From NCBI GenBank assembly GCA_036524115.1, contig DATDCY010000163.1, forward strand, positions 1 to 5,945: 5,945 nt of DNA, read 5' to 3'. This document shows positions 1 to 5,227 of this stretch, piece by piece (the stretch's first letter is position 1; each line of letters opens with the position of its first letter). A model generated the notes under the pieces. It worked only from the letters and a program-made list of their open reading frames with translations. It did not search any database and was not told the origin of the DNA. A program made the translations under genes and the position numbers. The stretch is from a bacterium. Lineage in GTDB: Bacteria; JAUVQV01; DATDCY01.

Positions 1-1446
1 GAGGCGCTGCGCTACGACCACCCCGGCATCCTCGTCGAGGTCGAGCCGCGCCGCAGCTACCCGCAGGGAACGCTCGCCTCCCACGTGCTCGGCTACGTCG
101 GCCAGATCAGCCCCGCCGAGCTCAAGGCGCGCGCCGACCTCGGCTACCGCCCCGGGGACCACATCGGCAAGATGGGCATCGAGAAGGAGCTGGACGCGGA
201 CCTGCGGGGCCGCGACGGCTCGCAGCAGGTGGAGGTGGACTCGCTCGGGCGGGGCGTGCGCGTGCTCACGAGCATCCCGCCGGTGCCCGGCCGTTCCGTC
301 ACCCTGACCCTCGACCTGGCGCTCCAGCAGGCGGCGGAGGAGTCGCTCGCGGGGCGGGCCGGCGCGGTGGTCGCGATCGACCCGCGCGACGGCGGCGTGC
401 TGGCGGCCGTGAGCAGCCCGCCGATCGACCCGAACGCGTTCAGCCACGGGCTGACGCAGGCGGCGTGGGAGCAGCTCAGCCGCGACCCGCTGCGCCCGCT
501 CCAGAACCGCATCGCGCAGGCGCAGTACCCGCCGGGCTCGGTCTTCAAGATCGTGACGGCGGTGGCGGCGCTCGAGACGGGCGCGATGACGCCCGAGACG
601 TCCATCGCGTGCCGCGGCTCGATGCGCTACGGGAACCGCGACTTCCGCTGCTGGAAGCGCGCGGGGCACGGCGCGATCTCCCTGCACCGCGCGGTCGTGG
701 AGTCGTGCGACGTCTACTTCTACCAGGCCGGCCTGAGGGCGGGGATCGACGCCATCGCCGATGCGGCGCGCCAGCTCGGGCTGGGCAGCCCCACGGGGCT
801 CGAGGTCCTGTCGGAGGCGCCGGGCCTGATCCCGGACTCGGCCTGGAAGAGGCGCGTCCGCGGCGAGCCCTGGTACTCGGGCGAGACACTCTCGGCGGCC
901 ATCGGCCAGGGGTACGACCTCGTGACGCCGCTGCAGGCCGCCGTGCTCGCCGCGACCGTCGCCAACGGCGAGGCCCTGCTGCGGCCGCACCTGGTGCGGC
1001 GCGTGAGCGAGGCCGACGGCACCGTCATCCGGCGGAGCGACCCGGCCGTCGTGCACCGGCTCACGCTCAAGCCCGAAACGCTCGCCGAGGTGCGACGGGG
1101 GCTGTGGGGCGTCGTCAACGAGCCGGGCGGGACGGCGGCGTCGGCGCGCGTGCCGGGGCTGTGGATCGCCGGCAAGACCGGGACGGCGCAGGTCGTGGGC
1201 ATGGCGGCGGGGGAGCGCCGGGCCGCCGTGGGCGGCGAGAGCGGCGACCACGCGTGGTTCGTCTGCTTCGCGCCGGGCGGGACCGCGCAGGTGGCGATCG
1301 CGGCGATCATCGAGCACGCCGGGCACGGCGGGACGGAGAGCGCGCCGGTGGCGCGGCGGCTGCTGGCCGAGCTCAAGAGCCTCGGCTACTTCGACCAGGG
1401 CGTCGCGCTGCTGGGGGGCGAAGGCGGGCAAGGGGCGTCGCCGTGA
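1..1446 (+). CDS. mrdA: Penicillin-binding protein 2 (peptidoglycan D,D-transpeptidase), 5' end outside window
   Basis: This is the transpeptidase of the elongasome, which cross-links peptidoglycan strands in the periplasm during side-wall growth. The frame is open from base 1 with no start, so 481 C-terminal residues are present. All three active-site motifs are visible, numbered from the first codon here: S180-V-F-K183 (nucleophile Ser in PPGSVFK), S235-C-D237 and K392-T-G (KTGTAQ). E. coli PBP2 has its nucleophile at S330, so about 150 residues are missing: the cytoplasmic tail, membrane anchor and start of the pedestal domain. The first 100 or so residues are the rest of the pedestal. The CRG...FRCW...GHG...SCD block, the SxD second motif and the rodA partner separate it from the septal enzyme FtsI. 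C204, C217, H223 and C236 may form a zinc site. The stop TGA lies inside the rodA start. Identity is well supported. Confidence 0.95.
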   Translation, partial: EALRYDHPGILVEVEPRRSYPQGTLASHVLGYVGQISPAELKARADLGYRPGDHIGKMGIEKELDADLRGRDGSQQVEVDSLGRGVRVLTSIPPVPGRSVTLTLDLALQQAAEESLAGRAGAVVAIDPRDGGVLAAVSSPPIDPNAFSHGLTQAAWEQLSRDPLRPLQNRIAQAQYPPGSVFKIVTAVAALETGAMTPETSIACRGSMRYGNRDFRCWKRAGHGAISLHRAVVESCDVYFYQAGLRAGIDAIADAARQLGLGSPTGLEVLSEAPGLIPDSAWKRRVRGEPWYSGETLSAAIGQGYDLVTPLQAAVLAATVANGEALLRPHLVRRVSEADGTVIRRSDPAVVHRLTLKPETLAEVRRGLWGVVNEPGGTAASARVPGLWIAGKTGTAQVVGMAAGERRAAVGGESGDHAWFVCFAPGGTAQVAIAAIIEHAGHGGTESAPVARRLLAELKSLGYFDQGVALLGGEGGQGASP

Positions 1447-2576
1447 TCGACCGCCGGCTGCTCCGCGACTTCGACTGGGGGATACTCGTCCTGACCGCCG
1501 GCCTCGCCGCGGTCGGCGCGGTCGGGGTCTACAGCGCGACCCACGTCGAGGGGGGCGGCGCGTCGCCGATGTTCGTCGACCATCTCGGCCGCCTGGCGGT
1601 CGGCTTCCTCGCGCTGCTGGCCGCGACCGTTGTCGACTACCGGATCGTGCTGCAATACGCGTGGCACGGCTACGCCGTCGCGGTGGCGGCGCTGGTGGCC
1701 GTCGACGTCGTCGGGATGGTCGGCATGGGGGCCCAGCGCTGGCTCTCGCTCGGGTTCGTCAGCATCCAGCCCTCCGAGTTCTTCAAGCTCGCGCTGGTGC
1801 TCGTCCTCGCCCGCTACTTCGGCGGGCTCAAGAAACCCTCGCCGTTCGCCGCGGGGGATCTCTGGCCGATAGCCGTCGCCGTCGTGGTCCCGTTCCTGCT
1901 GGTGCTCAAGCAGCCGGACCTGGGCACGGCGGTGATCATCGCGGGTATCTTCGCGGCGATGCTCTTCGTGGCAGGGGCGGAACTGCGTCTGTTCGGCGTC
2001 GCGGCGGGCGGGGCGGGGGGCCTGGCCGCGCTGTTCGCACTGCTCATGAAGCTCGGGCTGTTCAACCCGCTCGGCCTGCTGCGGGAGTACCAGCTGCGGC
2101 GGATCAAGGTCCTCTTCGACCCGGCCCTGGACCCGCTCGGGGCGGGGTACCACATCAGCCAGTCGAAGATCGCCATCGGTTCGGGGGGCCTCGCGGGCAG
2201 GGGCTACCTCCACGGGACGCAGAGCGGGCTGAAGTTCCTCCCGCAGCAGCACACGGACTTCATCTTCTCGGTCATCTCGGAGGAGTGGGGCTTCGTCGGG
2301 GCGGTCGTGGTGATCGCGCTCATGGTCTGCCTCGTCCTCTTCGCGGTGCACACGGCGAGCCGGGCGCGGGATTTCGCCGGGAGTCTGCTGGCGATGGGCG
2401 TGGCCACCGTCTTCGCGCTGCACTGCGCCATCAACATCGGCATGACGACGGGCATCTTCCCGGTCGTGGGCATCCCCCTGCCGCTGTTGAGCTACGGCGG
2501 GTCGTCGGTGTTGGTGAACTTCGCCGGGATCGGGCTGGTCATGAACGTCCGGATGCGCAGGTACGTCTACTCGTAG
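1443..2576 (+). CDS. rodA: RodA, SEDS-family peptidoglycan glycosyltransferase
   Basis: RodA is the integral membrane glycosyltransferase that polymerises lipid II in the elongasome, working with PBP2. The predicted protein has 377 residues, the normal RodA length, starting MIDRRLLRDFDW. The GTG start overlaps the mrdA stop as GTGA, and an AAGGGG sequence lies just upstream, so translation is probably coupled. Family motifs are in order: R99-W100, Q109-P-S-E112 with K115, Q157-P-D159-L-G-T-A (D159 matches the conserved essential Asp of SEDS proteins), H270-T-D-F and S350-Y-G-G-S-S355. Hydrophobic segments around residues 13-30, 50-64, 76-94, 140-155, 162-178, 185-203, 283-303, 312-338 and 355-372 fit a polytopic protein of about ten helices. 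SEDS paralogue FtsW is the alternative, but the length and the PBP2 partner favour RodA. The frame also runs open upstream inside mrdA, but that part has no family features. Confidence 0.96.
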   Translation: MIDRRLLRDFDWGILVLTAGLAAVGAVGVYSATHVEGGGASPMFVDHLGRLAVGFLALLAATVVDYRIVLQYAWHGYAVAVAALVAVDVVGMVGMGAQRWLSLGFVSIQPSEFFKLALVLVLARYFGGLKKPSPFAAGDLWPIAVAVVVPFLLVLKQPDLGTAVIIAGIFAAMLFVAGAELRLFGVAAGGAGGLAALFALLMKLGLFNPLGLLREYQLRRIKVLFDPALDPLGAGYHISQSKIAIGSGGLAGRGYLHGTQSGLKFLPQQHTDFIFSVISEEWGFVGAVVVIALMVCLVLFAVHTASRARDFAGSLLAMGVATVFALHCAINIGMTTGIFPVVGIPLPLLSYGGSSVLVNFAGIGLVMNVRMRRYVYS

Positions 2577-2648
2577 GGCCGGCACGCCCCTGAGACGAAG
2601 CGTATCTTCCTGAAATACACGGTGACCTGTGGTCGAGAACACAAGCAC

Positions 2649-2677
2649 TTGACAAAGATATTACACTCTAGTAAGTC
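2649..2677 (+). promoter_or_regulatory. Candidate promoter and operator of the Rrf2-family gene
   Basis: A perfect -35 hexamer TTGACA sits at 2649-2654 in an A+T-rich island within the 180-bp gap after rodA. The -10 is unclear: the position 17 bases downstream reads TAAGTC (2672-2677), a weak match. A short dyad, TTAC-N6-GTAA (2661-2674), lies between the two and could be an operator. IscR type 1 sites also contain a TTGAC half, but the rest of that consensus is not convincing here. Autoregulation is usual in the Rrf2 family, so the assignment is plausible but not shown. Confidence 0.4.
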
Positions 2678-2689
2678 TATAGGCAGACG

Positions 2690-2737
2690 GTGGCGTATGG
2701 TTCGCCACGGCTTACGATCGGCCGGATGGATCCGGCC
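2690..2737 (+). promoter_or_regulatory. Two consecutive hairpins in the Rrf2 gene leader
   Basis: GTGGCG (2690-2695) pairs with CGCCAC (2703-2708) across a 7-base loop. The second element, GGCCGGAT (2720-2727), is followed after two bases by its exact reverse complement (2730-2737). In RNA this would be a 7-bp G+C-rich stem with a TGGA loop, ending 8 bases before the AGGAGG ribosome binding site. As DNA it is an 18-bp dyad. Neither hairpin is followed by a U-tract, so a terminator is unlikely. They may be leader structure or operator. Confidence 0.45.
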
Positions 2738-2756
2738 CGAGGCAGAGGAGGAGGCA

Positions 2757-3251
2757 ATGCGTCTCACGACCAAGGGCAGGTACACTCTCTACGCACTCCA
2801 TGAACTGGCGAAAGGCGATGGGGCATCGCCCACCGCGCTCAGCGTCATCGCCAAGGACCGGGACCTCTCGTTGAACTACCTCGAGCAGCTCTTCGTCCGT
2901 CTCCGGAAGGGCGGGCTGGTCACGAGCGTCCGCGGGCCCCGCGGCGGCTACCGGCTGAGCCGGAGCCCGAAGGAGATCACCATCGGCGAGATCCTGCGCG
3001 CCTCGGGGGAGGACGTCTTCCCGGTCCACTGCTGCAAGGAGTTCGCCGAGGCTGGAAAGAAGTGCCCCCAGGTCGACACCTGCAAGGCCCACCATCTCTG
3101 GGAGGCGCTCGGGGACACCATCAACGGCTTCCTCGACTCGACGACGCTGGATGACGTGGACAAGTTCGTGCCGGCCGCTCCCGTCGCGGCCCTGACCGGG
3201 CTCGGCGCGGCGCGTGGCGCTCGCGAGCTGAAATACGCCTCCGGGCAGTAG
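2757..3251 (+). CDS. Rrf2/IscR-like transcriptional regulator with predicted Fe-S cluster ligands
   Basis: This 164-residue protein belongs to the Rrf2 family of winged-helix repressors and activators (IscR, NsrR, RirA, CymR). The N-terminus MRLTTKGRYTLYALHELA, the recognition-helix region around LNYLEQLFVRLRKGGLV, and the wing GPRGGYRLSR (about residues 60-75) are typical. C92, C93, C103, C109, H112 and H113 form a cluster. C103-x5-C109-x2-H112 has exactly the spacing of IscR C98-x5-C104-x2-H107, while the first ligand is further away (x9 or x10 instead of x5). A [2Fe-2S] or related cluster sensor is therefore likely. ATG 2757 is chosen because AGGAGG lies just upstream and the protein then begins at the family's usual start. 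The in-frame upstream GTG at 2622 adds unrelated sequence. No iscS, iscU, cysteine or nitrosative-stress genes are adjacent, so the regulon cannot be inferred. The roughly 30-residue Ala-rich tail is not family-specific. Confidence 0.93.
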   Translation: MRLTTKGRYTLYALHELAKGDGASPTALSVIAKDRDLSLNYLEQLFVRLRKGGLVTSVRGPRGGYRLSRSPKEITIGEILRASGEDVFPVHCCKEFAEAGKKCPQVDTCKAHHLWEALGDTINGFLDSTTLDDVDKFVPAAPVAALTGLGAARGARELKYASGQ

Positions 3252-3256
3252 CCCGG
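3241..3256 (+). terminator. Hairpin spanning the Rrf2 gene stop codon
   Basis: CCGGGC (3241-3246) and GCCCGG (3251-3256) are perfect reverse complements around the four-base loop AGTA, and the TAG stop (3249-3251) lies across the loop and right arm. There is no U-tract. It may help end the regulator transcript together with the larger stem-loop just downstream, or it may be a chance product of G+C-rich sequence. Confidence 0.35.
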
Positions 3257-3270
3257 CCCCGGCGGGGGAC

Positions 3271-3315
3271 GGGAGCCGGGGGCATGAGCCGAAGCGCGTG
3301 CCCCCGGCCGTTCCC
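3271..3315. terminator. Strong stem-loop between convergent genes, probable bidirectional terminator
   Basis: GCCGGGGGC (3275-3283) and GCCCCCGGC (3300-3308) form a perfect 9-bp stem over a 16-base loop. GGGA (3271-3274) and TCCC (3312-3315) can extend it past a small bulge. It lies between the ends of the Rrf2 gene and hsp20, which converge here, where a shared terminator is expected. No T-run follows on either strand, so it is not a classical intrinsic terminator. It may act with Rho or simply protect the 3' ends. Confidence 0.55.
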
Positions 3316-3330
3316 GCCCGAGTAGAGTCC

Positions 3331-3786
3331 TCAGCTCTGGGCGACGTCGATCTTGATCTGCTTGGGCGTGACCTCTTCCTTCTTCGGGAGGGTCACCTTG
3401 AGGACGCCGTCCTTGTAGGCGGCCTTGATCCCTTCCCGATCCACCGTCCGCGGGAGCGTGAAGGCGCGGTTGAAGGCACCGTACGCCCGCTCGATCCGGT
3501 GGTAGTTCTCCTCCTTGACCTCCTTCTCCATCCTGCGCTCGCCTGCGATGCTCAGGAGGTTGTCCTCGACCTTGATGTCGATGTCCTTCTCCTGCATCTC
3601 GGGAAGCTCGGCCTTGAGGACGATCTCCTTGTCGGTCTCGTAGATGTCCACAGCCGGCGCCCACGCCGCGCTCGACAGCCCCTCGTCGGCGCGGTACGGG
3701 GCCTTGACGACATCGTCGAAGAGCCTGTTCATGCGATCCTGGAACGTCGACAGCTCACGGAAGGGTGTCCACCTGATGACAGCCAT
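3331..3786 (-). CDS. Small heat-shock protein, Hsp20/alpha-crystallin family
   Basis: This is a cytoplasmic ATP-independent holdase that binds unfolding proteins during stress and passes them to the DnaK and ClpB systems. The 151 residues match the normal bacterial length. The N-terminus MAVIRWTPFRELSTFQDRMNRLF is typical of class A bacterial Hsp20s. The alpha-crystallin domain runs from about W42 (WAPAVDIYET) to residue 136. It includes the AFNRAFTLP strand (104-112) and the signature A-x(4)-GVL (residues 123-129) continuing into KVTLPK. The C-terminal I144-K-I146 is the I-x-I motif that docks on neighbouring subunits in the oligomer. The ATG is preceded five bases upstream by a perfect AGGAGG. 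The gene has its own promoter and is monocistronic by position, with the PHP gene upstream separated by 90 bp and a possible terminator. Identification is firm. Confidence 0.97.
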   Translation of the reverse strand: MAVIRWTPFRELSTFQDRMNRLFDDVVKAPYRADEGLSSAAWAPAVDIYETDKEIVLKAELPEMQEKDIDIKVEDNLLSIAGERRMEKEVKEENYHRIERAYGAFNRAFTLPRTVDREGIKAAYKDGVLKVTLPKKEEVTPKQIKIDVAQS

Positions 3787-3819
3787 CTCGTCCTCCTCTC
3801 GGTGCTTGTTGATGGACGG

Positions 3820-3848
3820 AATATATGTATTGAGTCTGAGAGTGTCAA
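3820..3848 (-). promoter_or_regulatory. Sigma70-type promoter of hsp20 with an imperfect dyad in its spacer
   Basis: On the minus strand TTGACA (3843-3848) is separated by exactly 17 bases from TATATT (3820-3825), close to ideal for the housekeeping sigma factor. Transcription would begin near 3813, giving a short leader before the AGGAGG. The element ATTGA (3829-3833) and its mirror TCAAT (3845-3849) flank TCT-G-AGA, so the -35 and spacer contain an imperfect inverted repeat that could bind a repressor. The CIRCE element bound by HrcA is not present, and the promoter does not look like a sigma32 promoter. Confidence 0.75.
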
Positions 3849-3857
3849 TGCTCTGCG

Positions 3858-3880
3858 AAAAAAAATAGTGTGACGACTAC
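3858..3880 (-). terminator. Weak hairpin plus T8 at the end of the PHP gene
   Basis: Read on the minus strand, TAGT (3879-3876, beginning with the PHP stop codon) can pair with ACTA (3869-3866) over a six-base loop, with a G-T pair extending the stem, and eight T residues follow (3865-3858). The layout is that of an intrinsic terminator, but the stem is only 4-5 bp, so efficiency would be low. It would separate the PHP transcript from hsp20. Confidence 0.35.
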
Positions 3881-4752
3881 AAGCTCACGAAACGCAATAG
3901 CTTTTTCAGCTCTTCCGGAGGGGTAGACGTCGATCCAATCCCGGCCTCATCCTTGCCTGCTCCGTGAAAGTCTGACCCGCCGGTGGCGATGAGATCGAAC
4001 TTGGCACACACCTTGCGGTACCGGGAAACGTCCGCGAAGTCGTGCCTGGGGTAGTAGACCTCCAGTCCCCGCACGCCGAGCCGGATCAGGTACTCGATCA
4101 GCTCGTCCCGCCGGGTGACGCCGGGGTGCGCCAGGACGGGAACCCCGCCCGCCTCGCGGATCAGGTCGATGGCCTCGCGCATGTTGAGCAGCTGGCGCCG
4201 GACGTAGGCCGGCCGGCCGGCGCCGATCCAGCGTCGGAAGGCCTCGCCGAGGTCCGCGACCCGCCCGAGCCGCACGAGGGCGGCGGCCAGGTGGAGTCGG
4301 CCGACGATGCCGCCGCCGGTCTCCGCCCGGACGTCGTCGAGCGTGACGCCCACCCCGTGGCGCTCGAGGGCGGCCAGCATCTTCTCCATGCGGTCCAGCC
4401 GTTCGCCGGCCAGCAGGTCGAGCGTGTTCTGGAGCGTGCGGCCCTTCGCGTCGATGCCGTAGCCGAGCAGGTGGATCTCGTCGTCGCCGACCCCGACGCC
4501 CAGCTCGATCCCGGGGACGAAGAGGATGCCGGCCTCGCGGCAGGCCTCGCGCGCCTCGGGTATGCCGCGGACGCTGTCGTGGTCGGTGAGCGCGAGCGCG
4601 GCGACGCCCGCGGCCTTTGCCCGGCGGACCAGTTCGGCGGGGGCGAGTTTCCCGTCGGAGTGGCACGAGTGCAGGTGCAGGTCAGCCGGGGCGCCGGCCG
4701 GAGGCCGCGGCGGGGGTGCCGTGCGTGGACGCGCCGAGCCGCGGTGCTTCAC
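3877..4752 (-). CDS. PHP-domain phosphoesterase, RNase AM (Rnm/TrpH/YciV) type
   Basis: The family has a trinuclear metal site. The E. coli member YciV/Rnm is a 5'-3' exoribonuclease that trims rRNA 5' ends and degrades short oligonucleotides and 3',5'-bisphosphate nucleotides. The 291-residue length matches YciV (293). The ligand set appears complete: D24-L-H26-L-H28, D33, T56-D57-H58-D59, E83, H94, H154, L207-A-H209-P and S260-D261-F-H263. The PHP fold is interrupted by a helical insertion (about residues 105-190), as in this family. Polymerase-associated PHP domains and histidinol phosphatase fit less well. The chosen start is GTG 4752, which has a poor ribosome binding site. A good GGAAGGA precedes ATG 4775 in another frame, whose eight-codon ORF ends in the GTG (GTGA overlap). 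The first 22 residues are Pro/Arg-rich and lie outside the domain. No separate promoter is visible, so it may be read from the tRNA promoter. Confidence 0.9.
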   Translation of the reverse strand: MKHRGSARPRTAPPPRPPAGAPADLHLHSCHSDGKLAPAELVRRAKAAGVAALALTDHDSVRGIPEAREACREAGILFVPGIELGVGVGDDEIHLLGYGIDAKGRTLQNTLDLLAGERLDRMEKMLAALERHGVGVTLDDVRAETGGGIVGRLHLAAALVRLGRVADLGEAFRRWIGAGRPAYVRRQLLNMREAIDLIREAGGVPVLAHPGVTRRDELIEYLIRLGVRGLEVYYPRHDFADVSRYRKVCAKFDLIATGGSDFHGAGKDEAGIGSTSTPPEELKKLLRFVSL

Positions 4753-4775
4753 GGGGCGCCCAGGGGATTGTTCAT
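4749..4775 (-). CDS. Eight-codon ORF (MNNPLGAP) overlapping the PHP gene start
   Basis: ATG 4775-4773 follows the best ribosome binding site of the region, a purine-rich GGAAGGA five bases upstream, and runs eight codons to TGA (4751-4749). The TGA overlaps the PHP GTG by GTGA, the same arrangement as at mrdA/rodA. It may be a leader peptide whose termination re-initiates ribosomes on the PHP gene. Alternatively, one missing base in the C4 run at 4753-4756 split a single gene beginning MNNPLGAPVKHR. I cannot decide between these from one sequence. The peptide shows no attenuator-like codon run. Confidence 0.4.
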   Translation of the reverse strand: MNNPLGAP

Positions 4776-4844
4776 TCGAGTCCTTCCTTCGGCCGCACCG
4801 CTGCCGGCCGTTCTTCGTCCGCCCATGTCCTGCGGCGGATGGGG

Positions 4845-4920
4845 TGGAGCGGGCGACGGGGTTCGAACCCGCGACTCCAAGCTTGGGAAGCTTGTACTCT
4901 ACCAGCTGAGCTACGCCCGC
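4845..4920 (-). tRNA. tRNA-Gly, anticodon CCC, CCA end encoded
   Basis: The minus strand folds into a complete cloverleaf. The 7-bp acceptor stem GCGGGCG (4920-4914) pairs with CGCCCGC (4855-4849). The D-arm carries AGCTCAGCTGGTAGAG. The 5-bp anticodon stem CAAGC/GCTTG (4894-4890 and 4882-4878) closes the 7-base loop TTCCCAA, with anticodon CCC at 4887-4885. The T-arm has loop GTTCGAAC. The discriminator is T (4848), usual for bacterial tRNA-Gly, and the genomic CCA follows at 4847-4845. It reads GGG glycine codons. The two AAGCTT copies flanking the anticodon are simply the anticodon stem. It has its own promoter upstream and lies 69 bp before the short leader ORF of the PHP gene, with no U-rich terminator between. 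Confidence 0.97.
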
Positions 4921-4950
4921 CCAATCGGCCGCTTGGTGCCAATTGGGGGC

Positions 4951-4978
4951 ATCATAGCGTCGGCGGGGGAGAAGTCAA
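4951..4978 (-). promoter_or_regulatory. Sigma70-type promoter of tRNA-Gly
   Basis: On the minus strand TTGACT (4978-4973) is followed after 16 bases by TATGAT (4956-4951), each differing from consensus at one position. Transcription would start near 4944, about 24 bases before the mature tRNA 5' end. It may also serve the PHP gene by read-through. Confidence 0.75.
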
Positions 4979-5028
4979 TATGGAGGGGGCGTCAATCGGC
5001 GCGAAACGCGCGGATCGGCGGAGGCAAG

Positions 5029-5114
5029 CCTGTCAACTGGTCTCGTGAGCAAGACCTTGCTGGTTGTGGTACCTGTCAACTGGTCTCGTGAACGAAACCT
5101 TGCCCGTTGTGGCA
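5029..5114. repeat. Two adjacent 43-bp direct repeats
   Basis: Unit 1 is 5029-5071 and unit 2 is 5072-5114, with no gap. They match at 37 of 43 positions. The first 20 bases, CCTGTCAACTGGTCTCGTGA, are identical, and the differences fall at unit positions 21, 23, 25, 33, 34 and 42. No third copy is visible on either side. Each unit has TGTCAAC near its left end. IS21-family elements begin with TGT and carry repeated motifs near their ends, so a relic transposon end is possible. A tandem operator for the divergent promoters is the other idea. Both are inference. Confidence 0.9.
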
Positions 5115-5166
5115 GTTGAGATGCCTGCCGTCCTGCTGGACCTGCGCGTGCGCGCGGGTCTGTGCC

Positions 5167-5195
5167 TTGCATTTTTCGCCGTCGCCGCCTATAGT
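5167..5195 (+). promoter_or_regulatory. Sigma70-type promoter of the zinc-ribbon genes
   Basis: TTGCAT (5167-5172) and TATAGT (5190-5195) are separated by exactly 17 bases, with each hexamer keeping most consensus positions. The start point would be near 5202, giving a leader of about 25 bases that contains AAGGAG (5215-5220) seven bases before the ATG at 5228. Confidence 0.7.
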
Positions 5196-5227
5196 TCGGC
5201 GCCGCACGCAGAAGAAGGAGTATCCGG

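Larger units (their letters stand above)
4921..5227. other. Gene-free divergent intergenic region
   Basis: These 307 bases separate the minus-strand tRNA from the plus-strand zinc-ribbon genes. They hold the tRNA promoter, a 43-bp tandem duplication and the promoter and ribosome binding site of the FmdB-like gene. In between lie a short perfect inverted repeat, GCGCG-AAA-CGCGC (4999-5011), and two copies of ATCGGCG (4995-5001, 5014-5020). I see no gene, and the longer open frames crossing it resemble no protein I know. Confidence 0.7.

Noticed and set aside
465-1442. Upstream extension of the rodA frame inside mrdA
   Set aside because: The translation is Arg/Ala/Gly-rich shadow sequence. RodA homology begins at the GTG at 1443, which has its own ribosome binding site.
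1386-2648. Long open frame on the minus strand across rodA (420 codons)
   Set aside because: Antisense frame typical of G+C-rich coding DNA. Its translation is dominated by Arg, Asp, Glu and His with no family motif, while the plus-strand frame is clearly RodA.
3800-3860. CIRCE or sigma32 control of hsp20
   Set aside because: No TTAGCACTC-N9-GAGTGCTAA sequence is present, and the promoter hexamers match sigma70 rather than sigma32.
4042-5091. Plus-strand open frame of 349 codons over the PHP gene and tRNA
   Set aside because: It is antisense to a gene with all metal-binding motifs and runs through a complete tRNA, so it is not a real gene.
4845-5114. Genomic island integrated at tRNA-Gly, with the 43-bp repeats as attachment sites
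   Set aside because: The tRNA 3' end faces the PHP gene, the repeats lie on the 5' side, they do not copy tRNA sequence, and there is no integrase in view.
5029-5114. CRISPR array
   Set aside because: There are only two units, directly adjacent with no spacer, and no cas gene.
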